A stretch of 64,000 nucleotides of DNA from CAZOZP01 sp964584325 (GCA_964584325.1 CAZOZP010000001.1:62001-126000); one strand, 5' to 3'; shown: positions 1 through 8,198, counted from the stretch's first letter. The notes: a model not told the origin generated them from the letters alone. Program-made: numbers and translations.

Positions 1-334
1 GCACTTCATTTAGTCCGGCAATTTTAGAAGCTCTGAATCTTCGCTCACCGGCAAGAAGTTTGTAATTGCCGTCTTCTTGAGCTTCAACAAGGATTGGCTG
101 TAAGATTCCATGTTTTTTTATTGATGCTGCAAGTTCTTGCAGTGCTGTTTCATCAAAGTTTTTTCTTGGTTGCTCAGGATCCGGGAATATATAATCTATT
201 ATAACAAGCCTTCCATTAGTAAGTCTTTTTGATTTACTAAGCATTGCATCATCACTTATAGCATAAACATTGGATTGAGTCGGTTTACTGTCAAGGTTTT
301 GATTTATAAATTCTTTAAAACTCTTTTTAGCCAC
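1..334 (-). CDS. parB: ParB/Spo0J chromosome-partitioning protein, N-terminal part (cut by window edge)
   Basis: The first 111 residues of a ParB-family CTPase/DNA clamp, which loads at parS sites and works with ParA in chromosome segregation. The reading frame runs off the left edge. Visible are box I (PDPEQPRKNFDE) and box II with the arginine patch GERRFRA, the conserved core of the ParB N-terminal domain. The start is GTG at 334, giving MAKKSFKEF; it overlaps the end of parA by 8 bp, the usual parAB coupling. The central HTH and C-terminal dimerisation domains lie outside the window. I noticed no parS-like site in the window, though I did not search exhaustively. Confidence 0.93.
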   Translation of the reverse strand, partial: MAKKSFKEFINQNLDSKPTQSNVYAISDDAMLSKSKRLTNGRLVIIDYIFPDPEQPRKNFDETALQELAASIKKHGILQPILVEAQEDGNYKLLAGERRFRASKIAGLNEV

Positions 335-1094
335 GGCTTAATATTTCCTTAAAAAAGTTTCTGAATGATTCTGCTTCAAAAGATTGAGGATTGTAATAAT
401 TAATAGGTTGTTTGAAAGTTACAGCCTCGGTGTAGATTACCATATTTTTAAACTCAGTTTCAAACACTTGTTCTTTATAGGTAAACCTTAATAATTCATT
501 AAATTCACTTTCAATCTTTCTTTTTGATGATAGCTTATTAATGATAAACCCTAAAAGTGAAAGCTCAGGATTAGACCTTTTTCTTATAGATTCAACAAAT
601 GCCAGTAATTGTGCCGCTCCTTTTACAGCCCATTCCTGACATTCAATTGGTATAATAAAATGCGTTGAAGCAACAAGTGCCATTTTCGTGGCGCGTGACA
701 GAGAGGGAGGGCAGTCAATCAAAATAAAATCATACCTATGTTTAACCTCTTCAAGAGCATCCTGAAGAATATACTGAGCATCGTCAGTTCCGGCAAGTTT
801 TGCGTCAAGATCAGATAACGTTATATTTGAAGGCATAAGGTCAATATTTTCAAAATTGGTCTTATAAATCGCTTCTTCAGATGGAAGCTCATCGATTAAC
901 ATTTCCCGGGTTGTTTTTTCAAGATTGTAGATATTATCAATAAAAAATGATGACAAATTACCTTGGGGATCAAGATCAATAAGCAATACTCTATAGTTTG
1001 CTTCGTTAATAACACCGGCCAGATGTACAGTTAGGGATGTTTTTCCAACTCCGCCTTTCTGATTTGAAAATGAAATAATTCTAGTATTTTTCAT
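327..1094 (-). CDS. parA: ParA/Soj chromosome-partitioning ATPase
   Basis: A 255-residue ParA/Soj-type ATPase that binds the nucleoid in its ATP state and is stimulated by ParB to drive origin segregation. The deviant Walker A motif KGGVGKTS lies at residues 13-20, with the signature lysine of the ParA/MinD family, followed by LIDLDPQGN (Walker A' region) and FILIDCPPS (Walker B). The length is normal for a chromosomal Soj lacking the N-terminal HTH of plasmid ParA proteins. It is first in a parA-parB operon, overlapping parB by 8 bp. A GAGAG stretch before the ATG may be its ribosome site. Upstream are a TATATTTG -7 element and two small inverted repeats. Confidence 0.96.
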   Translation of the reverse strand: MKNTRIISFSNQKGGVGKTSLTVHLAGVINEANYRVLLIDLDPQGNLSSFFIDNIYNLEKTTREMLIDELPSEEAIYKTNFENIDLMPSNITLSDLDAKLAGTDDAQYILQDALEEVKHRYDFILIDCPPSLSRATKMALVASTHFIIPIECQEWAVKGAAQLLAFVESIRKRSNPELSLLGFIINKLSSKRKIESEFNELLRFTYKEQVFETEFKNMVIYTEAVTFKQPINYYNPQSFEAESFRNFFKEILSRG

Positions 1095-1116
1095 AACTCT
1101 CTCATTTTTGAACTTT

Positions 1117-1124
1117 CAAATATA
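1117..1124 (-). promoter_or_regulatory. Probable -7 promoter element of parAB
   Basis: On the minus strand this reads TATATTTG, an exact match to the Bacteroidota -7 consensus TAnnTTTG. It would start transcription about 16 nt before the parA ATG. No convincing -33 TTTG is seen at the expected distance; an inverted repeat occupies that place. Confidence 0.45.
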
Positions 1125-1132
1125 CAGGATTT

Positions 1133-1149
1133 AAACGAAAGATTCGTTT
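1133..1149. repeat. Inverted repeat (operator candidate) upstream of parA
   Basis: A perfect dyad AAACGAA / TTCGTTT with a 3-nt loop, lying where the -33 region of the predicted parA promoter would fall. A second perfect dyad, TTTGAA / TTCAAA, lies at 1107-1120 over the predicted start point. The placement suggests an operator, perhaps for autoregulation, but no binding protein can be named. Confidence 0.35.
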
Positions 1150-1225
1150 TGAAATGAATAATTTGCTTAATAAAGTGATACCAAATCCGATAATACAATC
1201 ATAAAAAATATTCTACAGTATTGAT

Positions 1226-1492
1226 ATGACCGATGAAGAAAAACTAAAATGGTTTGATGCAGCAATGAAATTCGGAGTTGAAGGAAGTATTCAGCTTGTT
1301 ATGAAATCAAAAATAAACGGAACAAGCTATTGGGCAATTATTGATACTTCAAACAATAAAGTTTTCAATTCGAATATGGAATGGGAAGATGAGCCGCCTC
1401 TGGCACAGAGAGATGAATCCTTTTTGGTCCGCACGAGATTTAATCTGGATACGGCAGTATCACTATATGAACAATTTAAGATGTTTTCATAA
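1226..1492 (+). CDS. Small protein of unknown function (88 aa)
   Basis: I do not recognise this protein. It is 88 residues, acidic, without a signal peptide or membrane segment, and has no cysteine. It has several aromatic residues (WFDAAMKFG near the start, SYWAIID in the middle) and an acidic EWEDEPP stretch. Codon use and composition look like its neighbours, and the frame is clean between the divergent parA and ytxJ. No Shine-Dalgarno sequence precedes the ATG, which lowers confidence in the exact start. It stands alone, 59 bp before ytxJ. Confidence 0.6.
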   Translation: MTDEEKLKWFDAAMKFGVEGSIQLVMKSKINGTSYWAIIDTSNNKVFNSNMEWEDEPPLAQRDESFLVRTRFNLDTAVSLYEQFKMFS

Positions 1493-1551
1493 GTGCTATA
1501 AAATATCTAATTTGTAGTTATATTTCGAAGGCCAATTAGTCCGGAGAGATA

Positions 1552-1908
1552 GTGAAATCAGTAATTGAGTTATATTCTATAGAAGATATCAAATTCATCA
1601 AAGAAGAATCTGCAAAGGGTAATTTATCGGTTATTTTTAAGTACAGTCCGGTATGTCCTGTAAGTCGAAGTGCTGAGTATGAATTTGACAAATGGTACGA
1701 AAGCAGCAGTTTAAGAATTAAATTATTTAAAATTAATGTAATTGATGCGCGTCCGTTAAGCCGACTTATTGCAGAAGAGTATAATGTGGTACACCAATCG
1801 CCGCAAGTCTTGTTAATCAGTAATGAAGGTAAATCTTTATGGAGTGCATCACACTACGGAATTGATACCTCTCAAATTGAATATCTAATTTCAGATGATA
1901 ATAATTAA
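1552..1908 (+). CDS. ytxJ: Monothiol bacilliredoxin, YtxJ/BrxC-like
   Basis: A 118-residue thioredoxin-fold protein of the YtxJ family (also called BrxC), which in Bacillus removes bacillithiol from S-bacillithiolated proteins. The active-site region is SPVCPVS with a single catalytic Cys35, matching the TCPIS motif of YtxJ. The later ESPQVLL-like segment (here QSPQVLLIS, with the cis-Pro) and the C-terminal SASHYGI (family: NASHW) also match. The start is GTG, preceded by GGAGAG. The last 14 bp overlap lplA, so the two are translationally linked. Its presence suggests a bacillithiol-type low-molecular-weight thiol in this organism, an inference because no bsh genes are in the window. Confidence 0.88.
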   Translation: MKSVIELYSIEDIKFIKEESAKGNLSVIFKYSPVCPVSRSAEYEFDKWYESSSLRIKLFKINVIDARPLSRLIAEEYNVVHQSPQVLLISNEGKSLWSASHYGIDTSQIEYLISDDNN

Positions 1909-2836
1909 GAGCAGTATCTCAGATCCCATTCAAAACCTTGCGATAGAAGAATATCTAATGCGGGAGTATTTTAGCGGGGATGATATTGTATTCTTATATA
2001 TTAATGATCCTTGTATTGTAGTTGGTCGTAATCAGTCTGTTTGGCAAGAAGTAAACACAGATTTTATTGAAAAGACTGGAATTCCTGTGCTTAGAAGAAT
2101 ATCCGGCGGGGGTACAGTTTTTCATGATGAAGGCAATGTTAATATAAGTTTTATAACAAAAAATCAATTCGGTAAATTCAATAAATATTCTGAATTCACT
2201 TATCCGGTTATTAGTTTACTAAATGAATGCGGAGCGGAAGCCTACTTGAATTCGCGCAATGATATTTGTATTGGTGAAAAGAAAATATCAGGCAACGCAC
2301 AGTTTACATCCGCTGGTAAGTTGCTTTCACATGGTACTCTTCTTATTGATTCTAATCTTGCTGCGATTTCGGAATCTTTAAAAGTCAAACCGGGAATTTC
2401 ATCACCCAGGGCAAGTAAAAGTTTTAGAAGTAAAGTAATGAATGTTTCTGAAATAATTTCAGGCTTGAAAGCTAAAACGTTCATTGATTTACTGATTTCC
2501 AGGAAATTATTACCAGGCGCAAAGAAAATCATGGAAATATTCCCGGATGAGATTATAGAAAAAGCTAAAGCTTATGAAAAAAAATACTCTGAATGGGAAT
2601 GGACCTATGCATTATCTCCTGAGACCAAAATAGAGAGAGTTTCTAAAGATGGAAGCATTTCGTTAAGTTTTACTGTAATTAAAGGAATAGTTTCCGAATT
2701 CATAATAGAAGAAGACAGAATTCCGAAATCTTGTTCGATTTTGGAAGGAACAGTATATTCGAAACATGAATTAGAATCCCGTCTTATTTCTTCAGGCTGC
2801 ACTGATTATAAGATAATCAACGATTTGCTCTATTAA
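1895..2836 (+). CDS. lplA: Lipoate-protein ligase A
   Basis: A 313-residue lipoate-protein ligase that activates lipoate with ATP and attaches it to lysines of E2 subunits and GcvH. The family signature RRISGGGTVFHDEGN lies at residues 67-81, and the catalytic-lysine motif KISGNAQF follows, with Lys130. About 60 C-terminal residues form the accessory domain found in LplA but absent from LipB. The gene starts inside ytxJ (14-bp overlap). Its TAA stop shares a TTAA tetranucleotide with the stop of the convergent stress-protein gene. Lipoate transfer between proteins (LipL-like) is a less likely alternative role given the full LplA architecture. Confidence 0.93.
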   Translation: MIIIKSSISDPIQNLAIEEYLMREYFSGDDIVFLYINDPCIVVGRNQSVWQEVNTDFIEKTGIPVLRRISGGGTVFHDEGNVNISFITKNQFGKFNKYSEFTYPVISLLNECGAEAYLNSRNDICIGEKKISGNAQFTSAGKLLSHGTLLIDSNLAAISESLKVKPGISSPRASKSFRSKVMNVSEIISGLKAKTFIDLLISRKLLPGAKKIMEIFPDEIIEKAKAYEKKYSEWEWTYALSPETKIERVSKDGSISLSFTVIKGIVSEFIIEEDRIPKSCSILEGTVYSKHELESRLISSGCTDYKIINDLLY

Positions 2837-3306
2837 TCTTTCGAAAAATATTTATAGCCTTTAATAGGTTCTCTAAGCGTAAGAACAGGGCAGGGAGCTT
2901 TCCTTACTACTTTTTCAGCAGTGCTGCCAAACAAAAGGTGTTCAACACCTGTATGTCCGTGTGTAGCAATAATAATTAAATCAACATCAAGTTCTGCTGC
3001 AGTCTCTATGATTTCAATAAAAGGTTTACCTGTTTTTATAATTATTCTAGTTTTCACTGATTGCAGCATTTCACTTTTTTGAAGTGTTTCCAATTCTTTA
3101 GATGCTCTTTCAGCCAGATCTGTATCAACTGAAGGAAGAGCAACTTGTCCCATACTGAAATCGGCCGGATAAACCATAGGTTCTACTACATAGATAAGTA
3201 TTAGGGATGCGTTAAACTGCTTGGCAAAATCTGATGCATAATTAAGTGCTTTTCTCGAGTAATTTGAGAAATCAATCGGCACTAATATTTGCTTTATTTG
3301 GTTCAT
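2833..3306 (-). CDS. Universal stress protein (UspA family)
   Basis: A single-domain, 157-residue UspA-like protein. It opens with the family N-terminus ILVPIDFSNYSRKAL and carries the ATP-binding loop GHTGVEHLLFGSTAEKVV near the C-terminus, fitting G-2x-G-9x-G(S/T). ATP binding is therefore likely. It is the last gene of a minus-strand operon (hisA, cyclic-nucleotide-binding protein, usp); its ATG lies 35 bp inside the preceding gene. This pairing suggests a stress-related role, but the ligand and partner cannot be read from the sequence. Confidence 0.9.
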   Translation of the reverse strand: MNQIKQILVPIDFSNYSRKALNYASDFAKQFNASLILIYVVEPMVYPADFSMGQVALPSVDTDLAERASKELETLQKSEMLQSVKTRIIIKTGKPFIEIIETAAELDVDLIIIATHGHTGVEHLLFGSTAEKVVRKAPCPVLTLREPIKGYKYFSKD

Positions 3307-3856
3307 TGTTTTGCTCCTCAGTTATTGTTAGAAATTTGTTATATAATGAAATGTATTCATGATCCATAAGCTTTAGCCTTGCAGAAACTATCTGTGTGAT
3401 TCCTCTTAAAATTTGCATCCCTTTATGGGGATATTGCTCCATAAATTTATCAAGATCAGGCTTAAATATAATTGCCAGTTTCGTTTCTCTTAGTGCCAGA
3501 GCATTAGCGGATCTGGTTTCTTCTTCTAGCATGGCAATTTCACCAAAAAAATCGCCTCTTACAAGTTTTGCAAGTGTAAATTCTTTTCCATTTTCCATTT
3601 TCTGAAATATTCTGATTTCACCATCTTGAATGAAGAAAAGTCCAATTCCCGGATCGCCCTGACAAAAAACATATTCGTTTTGAGAATATACACGATTGTG
3701 TACTAAGTTTAATATTAATTGAATATATTTTTTCCCGATTCTTTGAAAGGGGGGCATTGATAACAGAACTTGTTCAAGGTCTTCTTTCCCATGTCCGGGC
3801 TTAAATATATTTGCCCAGAATCCGGGATTTTTTATTGATGTGTTTAGTCGTTCCAT
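3272..3856 (-). CDS. Cyclic-nucleotide-binding-domain protein without DNA-binding domain
   Basis: A 194-residue protein with one CRP-type nucleotide-binding domain over roughly residues 40-155. The phosphate-binding cassette FFGEIAMLEEETRSANA contains the FGE and R-S-A residues that contact cyclic nucleotide. Unlike CRP/FNR regulators, there is no C-terminal helix-turn-helix; the tail is a short helical stretch of about 35 residues. It is probably a stand-alone sensor acting on a partner protein. It follows hisA by 6 nt and overlaps the stress-protein gene by 35 bp, so usp is a candidate partner (inference). Confidence 0.88.
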   Translation of the reverse strand: MERLNTSIKNPGFWANIFKPGHGKEDLEQVLLSMPPFQRIGKKYIQLILNLVHNRVYSQNEYVFCQGDPGIGLFFIQDGEIRIFQKMENGKEFTLAKLVRGDFFGEIAMLEEETRSANALALRETKLAIIFKPDLDKFMEQYPHKGMQILRGITQIVSARLKLMDHEYISLYNKFLTITEEQNNEPNKANISAD

Positions 3857-3862
3857 AATTCC

Positions 3863-4618
3863 TCAACTAAAAATACCTGATTCAGCAACGCGCCAAATTC
3901 TTTGACACGGAAATTTATTTTCATAAAGGGCGCGTCCTATTATTACCGAATCCACTCCTGAAGCTACTACCTCCTTAACTTTCTGTAAATCCTGAAATGA
4001 TCCGACCCCACCTGAGTGAGTAATTTTTAGACCTGTGTTTCTGCCAATTTTTGCCGAAACTGAAGTGTTAGGCCCGGTAAGCATTCCGTTTCTTGAAACA
4101 TCGGTAACTACAAGTCTCTGTAATCCAATTTCCTTTAGCTTATTGGCGTATTCGTAAACATTGATTCCTGTTTTTATACTTCTGCTTTGAATAATTAGTT
4201 CTTCATCAATATAATCGATTGCTGCTGCAATTTTTGAAGGACCGAATTCCTCAAATATTTTTCTGAATTGCTGTGGATTTTCATAAACCATTGTTCCAAT
4301 AATCAATCTATAAACACCTAAAGATAAAGCTTCCCGTGCATCGTCAACCGAACTGATACCTCCGCCAAGTTCTACCGGAATTATTACTGATTCGCATAAA
4401 CGTGCAATAACATTAAAATTCTTTTTGGATTTTTCCTGTGAAGCATCAAAATCAACGACATGAATACATTTGGCATTTTCGGCACGCCAAATCATTGCCA
4501 TATCTACCGGGTCATCTCCGTAGTTTTTACAACCTAATTCAGGAATGCCTTTTACAACTCTTACGGTTTTTCCGTTTTTAATATCAATTGAAGGTATAAC
4601 AAGTAAATCGTTTTTCAT
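3863..4618 (-). CDS. hisA: HisA: ProFAR isomerase (histidine biosynthesis), orphan copy
   Basis: A 251-residue TIM-barrel protein of the HisA/HisF family. It matches HisA best: IPSIDIKNGKTVR at the N-terminus with catalytic Asp12, the first phosphate-binding site ELGGGISS, AAAIDY with the second-half Asp135, VVTDVSRNGML, and SGGVGS plus IIGRALYE at the second phosphate site. HisA isomerises ProFAR to PRFAR. The ATG at 4618 is preferred over upstream in-frame codons because the homology begins there. It is not in a his operon but heads one with a cyclic-nucleotide-binding protein and a stress protein. The TDVSRNG motif replaces the usual TDISRDG, a small divergence near the active site. Confidence 0.85.
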   Translation of the reverse strand: MKNDLLVIPSIDIKNGKTVRVVKGIPELGCKNYGDDPVDMAMIWRAENAKCIHVVDFDASQEKSKKNFNVIARLCESVIIPVELGGGISSVDDAREALSLGVYRLIIGTMVYENPQQFRKIFEEFGPSKIAAAIDYIDEELIIQSRSIKTGINVYEYANKLKEIGLQRLVVTDVSRNGMLTGPNTSVSAKIGRNTGLKITHSGGVGSFQDLQKVKEVVASGVDSVIIGRALYENKFPCQRIWRVAESGIFS

Positions 4619-4739
4619 AATCAAAAAATACTGCTTAATGATACCAAAGATAATTATATTTTTATTATTAAAAAGCATTAAATACTATTTTATTCTGTTG
4701 TTTTTTTTTAACTTTGAGTTCTGAAATCCTGCTGATAAT

Positions 4740-5591
4740 ATGCAAAAAATAATTAATTACATAAGCCGCCTAAATAATCAAATAAGTATAAATTTATACG
4801 AGTCTGATACAGCACATAAACATAATAATATATGGGTAATTGCCATTCATGGATTTAAAGGTTTTAAGGATTGGGGATTTTGGCCATATACCTGCAATGA
4901 ACTTGCTTTGAAAGGTTGCACAGTTGTATCTTTTAATTTTTCACATAACGGTATTGGAAATGATTCTGAATTGTTTACAGAACTTGATAAATTTAAAAAT
5001 AATTCTTTTTCGCTTGAGTTGGACGAATTAAATGAAATTATCAATTCAACTTATGAAGGAAAATTTGGTGAATTCAATCAGACAGAAAAGATAATCCTCC
5101 TTGGCCATAGCAGAGGCGGAGGGGAAGCGGTAATTGCAGCAGCCGAGAATCAGAGGGTTTCCGGTGTGATTGCTTGGGCTCCAATTTCACATTTCAATAG
5201 GTACACAGACCGGCAGAAAGAAGAATGGAAAAAAAACGGGGTGCTTCCGATTCCAAATTCCAGAACAGGACAAGTTATGTATATTGGATTGGAATTGCTG
5301 AACGACATTGAAGAAAACGCTGAAGGCCGGCTTAATCTAAAGAAAAGAATACAAAAATTAAATGTTCCGTTATGTCTTATTCACGGACAAAATGATTTAA
5401 CTGTTCCCGTCTCAGAATCTGCAGACTTATATGAATGGAATTCAGACTCAGATAGTCTAAATGAATTTCACGTAATACAGAATACAGGGCACACCTTTAA
5501 CGCAGTTCACCCTTTCCCGGGTTCTAACGATAAACTGGAACAAGTTCTTAATGTAACTTACGGGTTTATTGAAAAATTAAATAGGATATAA
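4740..5591 (+). CDS. Alpha/beta-hydrolase family protein
   Basis: A 283-residue cytoplasmic alpha/beta hydrolase. The oxyanion-hole segment is IHGFKGFKDW, the nucleophile elbow GHSRGGG has Ser124, the acid is likely in HGQNDLTVP, and the histidine lies in NTGHTFNAVHP. These are the features of the dienelactone-hydrolase/acyl-peptidase-like group. The substrate is unknown. A TAACTTTG sequence at 4709-4716 resembles a -7 promoter element placed about 23 nt before the ATG, but a matching -33 element is not seen. The gene is followed by a histone-like gene after 23 nt. Confidence 0.85.
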   Translation: MQKIINYISRLNNQISINLYESDTAHKHNNIWVIAIHGFKGFKDWGFWPYTCNELALKGCTVVSFNFSHNGIGNDSELFTELDKFKNNSFSLELDELNEIINSTYEGKFGEFNQTEKIILLGHSRGGGEAVIAAAENQRVSGVIAWAPISHFNRYTDRQKEEWKKNGVLPIPNSRTGQVMYIGLELLNDIEENAEGRLNLKKRIQKLNVPLCLIHGQNDLTVPVSESADLYEWNSDSDSLNEFHVIQNTGHTFNAVHPFPGSNDKLEQVLNVTYGFIEKLNRI

Positions 5592-5614
5592 ATGATTATT
5601 GTAACGGAGTTAAT

Positions 5615-5815
5615 ATGAGCGATAAATACAAGGAAATGCTTGATTTTCTTATTTCTTTAGAACCGGATATAATTAAATTCTACGATAAAAAACAGCAAGC
5701 TGCAGGTGTAAGGCTTAGAAAGGCAATGAGCGAACTTAAAGATATGGCACAGGAAATTAGAGTTGAAATTCAGGAAATTAAATCTTTGCAAGAAAAGAAT
5801 AAGATTGTATCCTAA
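5615..5815 (+). CDS. Small histone-H1-like / coiled-coil basic protein
   Basis: A 66-residue highly helical protein with many lysine, arginine and glutamate residues. The segment FYDKKQQAAGVRLRKAMSEL followed by KDMAQEIRVEIQEIK is characteristic of the small proteins annotated as histone H1 in Bacteroidota and Chlorobi, which also begin with an acidic helix ending in a FY(D/E)K motif. A nucleoid-associated role is presumed from the family name and not shown here. GGAG precedes the ATG by 7 nt. Its 3' end overlaps the TTG-initiated CapA gene. Confidence 0.75.
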   Translation: MSDKYKEMLDFLISLEPDIIKFYDKKQQAAGVRLRKAMSELKDMAQEIRVEIQEIKSLQEKNKIVS

Positions 5816-6962
5816 TCCCTTCTTAAATAAACTGTTGATAACTTTTCTTTTTCTACTTGGAAGTGTAATTCTGGGTTGCGGCAATTGTCGGTCTGAGTCT
5901 TCTTCAGTGAAAAAAAGTTCCGATTCATCTATTGTTGCATTTACCGTTGCCGGCGATCTTATGTGTCATTCAGTACAATTTCAGTATGCTATGGAAAGCC
6001 GTGATTCTTTTGATTTCAGGCATAATTATGATTTCATAAGAAAATATATTACAGCAGCTGATTTCGCAATGGGTAATCTTGAAACAGTTATTTCATCAAA
6101 TAATAAGGATTTATCCGGTTATCCTCAATTCCGTTCACCTTCAGAGTATATCGAAGCTATTACCGGTGCAGGTTTTGATTTGCTTTTTCTTGCAAATAAT
6201 CATACAGCAGACCACGGCAGTAGCGGAATACAAACAACGTTGAGATCGATTGAAAAAGAAGGACTTTTTTATACAGGGGCAGGCCGTACAAATGATACAT
6301 TAAGATTTTTCAGAAAAGAAATAAACGGGATATCGGTATGCATTCTGGCATATACAGCTTTGTCGAATCTGGGTATTAATTCAAGAGAGTATTATTTAAA
6401 CAGACTAGATCCGAAAACGATCAGAAAAGATATTCAGAAAGCAAAAGATTACTTCCCGGATGTTGTGATAGTTTATTTCCATTTTGGTGAAGAATACCAG
6501 CGTGAACCAAATGCCTATCAGATTGCTATTGTTGATTCAGTAATAAAAATGGGAGCTGATATTATATTGGCCGGCCATAGTCACACATTGCAGCCGGTCA
6601 GAAAATTCAAGACACAGGGAGGAAGACTGGATTCAGGTTTTGTTGCCTACAGTCTCGGAAATTTTATCAGCAATCAGCGCTGGAGATATTCTGACGGGGG
6701 GGTACTGTTAAATTTTTCGATACAAAAAAAAGATGAGAAAATATATTTGAAAGATTTGTCCTTTCTTCCAATTTGGGTTTATAAAGGAATTTATAATGGT
6801 AGAAAACGATATCTGATATTGCCATCAACAGCTGAGAAGTTTGATTCCTCAGGGTTGGGATTCTTGAGTGAAAAAGACAAAAAACAAATGCTGCAAAGTT
6901 TTGAAGATACTAGAAACACTATAAATAAATACAGATCAATAAAGGAAGTTTCAGGTAATTAG
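5763..6962 (+). CDS. CapA-family metallophosphatase-fold lipoprotein
   Basis: A protein of up to 399 residues of the CapA/PgsA family, related to the capsule poly-gamma-glutamate factor CapA and to metallophosphatases. Visible family motifs are GDLMCHS, GNLETVIS, ANNHTADHG, HFGEEYQREP and GHSHTLQP, carrying the Asp, Asn and His metal ligands. The N-terminus has a hydrophobic stretch ending in SVILGCGN, a lipobox, so the protein is probably an outer or inner membrane lipoprotein. No ATG is available. TTG at 5763 has AGGA 8 nt upstream but overlaps the previous gene by 53 bp; TTG at 5805 would give a more compact signal peptide. No capsule genes are nearby. Confidence 0.85.
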   Translation: MKFRKLNLCKKRIRLYPNPFLNKLLITFLFLLGSVILGCGNCRSESSSVKKSSDSSIVAFTVAGDLMCHSVQFQYAMESRDSFDFRHNYDFIRKYITAADFAMGNLETVISSNNKDLSGYPQFRSPSEYIEAITGAGFDLLFLANNHTADHGSSGIQTTLRSIEKEGLFYTGAGRTNDTLRFFRKEINGISVCILAYTALSNLGINSREYYLNRLDPKTIRKDIQKAKDYFPDVVIVYFHFGEEYQREPNAYQIAIVDSVIKMGADIILAGHSHTLQPVRKFKTQGGRLDSGFVAYSLGNFISNQRWRYSDGGVLLNFSIQKKDEKIYLKDLSFLPIWVYKGIYNGRKRYLILPSTAEKFDSSGLGFLSEKDKKQMLQSFEDTRNTINKYRSIKEVSGN

Positions 6963-6986
6963 TATCGAGTACCTGCTTCGATAAGA

Positions 6987-8174
6987 ATGAAAACAAACAA
7001 ACAAATAAATAAATCAGCAACTTTTTCAATTATTTTTCTGACCGTTTTTATTGATTTGTTAGGCTTTGGCCTGTTGATTCCGCTAATTCCGACATTTGCT
7101 ACCAAGAATCTTGGAGTATCGGATTTTTCAGTGGGAATGGTGATTGCAACTTTTTCATTAATGCAATTTCTTTTTAATCCAATATTGGGCAGACTATCTG
7201 ATAGAACTGGGCGCAGACCAATTATAGTTTATTCTCTTCTACTGACTTCCGGATCATATTTACTTTTCAGTTTTGCCAATAGTTTTTTTCTTTTAATTTT
7301 ATCCCGACTTCTTGCCGGAATTGGGAGTAGTAACATAGGGGCTGCTCAGGCCTATATTGCAGATATTACAGATAAGCATGAAAGGAGCAGGGGAATGGGC
7401 ATGATAGGTGCCGCTTTCGGTCTTGGATTTCTTTTTGGCCCTGTTATTGGCGGTTATCTCTCTCAGTATGGTTATGATGTTGTAGGGTACACAAGCGCTG
7501 CGCTTTCATTTGCGGCTTTCTTATTTGCATTTTTTGCCCTTCCTGAGTCTAAGTTAGAAAAACATAAAGAGACACCATTTTCATTTAAACTTGTCGATAT
7601 AAAGTTCACGTTAAAAGTGTTAAGGGAGCCGATAGTTGGAATGATAATTATCATTTCTTTTATTCTTATATTTTCTATGGCGAATATACATGGAACATTT
7701 TCGCTGCTCGGATATAAATATTATAAATTTACCGATGCTCAAAACGGATATCTATTTGGAATAATGGGATTGGTCAGTACATTAGTTCAGGGGGTTCTGA
7801 TTAAATTTTTAAGTGATAAGATCAGTGAACGGCATTTAGTAATTACTGGAATAATATTTATGATTATTGGGTTAGGGATGATTCCATACGGAGTGAATTT
7901 TTTAGGAGTTGCAATAGCAATTGGAACACTCTCCATTGGTTCAGGAATTCTTCAGCCTGTGGTGCTGAGCTTGGTATCGAAATATTCCCCCGACAATATT
8001 CAGGGTGCCGTTCTAGGTGTTAATCAGTCAATATCGGCATTCGCAAGGTTTCTTGGACCACTGTGGGGAGGTTTTTCCTTTGACTATTTTGGATACCAAT
8101 TCCCGTTTCTTACAGGAGCCTTTTTTACTTTTATTACACTAATTTATGTTGCATATAAGCTTAAAATGAAATAG
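6987..8174 (+). CDS. MFS drug/H+ antiporter-type transporter
   Basis: A 395-residue major facilitator with about 12 predicted membrane helices. Motif A between helices 2 and 3 is GRLSDRTGRRPII, a near-perfect match, and the helix-5 region GAAFGLGFLFGPVIGG matches motif C of the DHA1 drug-proton antiporters (TetA/Bmr-like). The likely role is proton-coupled efflux at the inner membrane; the substrate cannot be read. It lies 24 nt downstream of the CapA-like gene and 24 nt upstream of dusB on the same strand, so co-transcription is possible. Confidence 0.88.
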   Translation: MKTNKQINKSATFSIIFLTVFIDLLGFGLLIPLIPTFATKNLGVSDFSVGMVIATFSLMQFLFNPILGRLSDRTGRRPIIVYSLLLTSGSYLLFSFANSFFLLILSRLLAGIGSSNIGAAQAYIADITDKHERSRGMGMIGAAFGLGFLFGPVIGGYLSQYGYDVVGYTSAALSFAAFLFAFFALPESKLEKHKETPFSFKLVDIKFTLKVLREPIVGMIIIISFILIFSMANIHGTFSLLGYKYYKFTDAQNGYLFGIMGLVSTLVQGVLIKFLSDKISERHLVITGIIFMIIGLGMIPYGVNFLGVAIAIGTLSIGSGILQPVVLSLVSKYSPDNIQGAVLGVNQSISAFARFLGPLWGGFSFDYFGYQFPFLTGAFFTFITLIYVAYKLKMK

Positions 8175-8198
8175 GATAACTAATAATAATATAATAAG

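Noticed and set aside
4618..4678. A 20-residue N-terminal extension of HisA
   Set aside because: Homology begins at the ATG at 4618, and the extension is an AT-rich hydrophobic stretch with no family match.
4709..4716. TAACTTTG as a full promoter for the alpha/beta hydrolase
   Set aside because: The -7 element matches, but no -33 element is at the expected spacing, so it is mentioned only with the gene.
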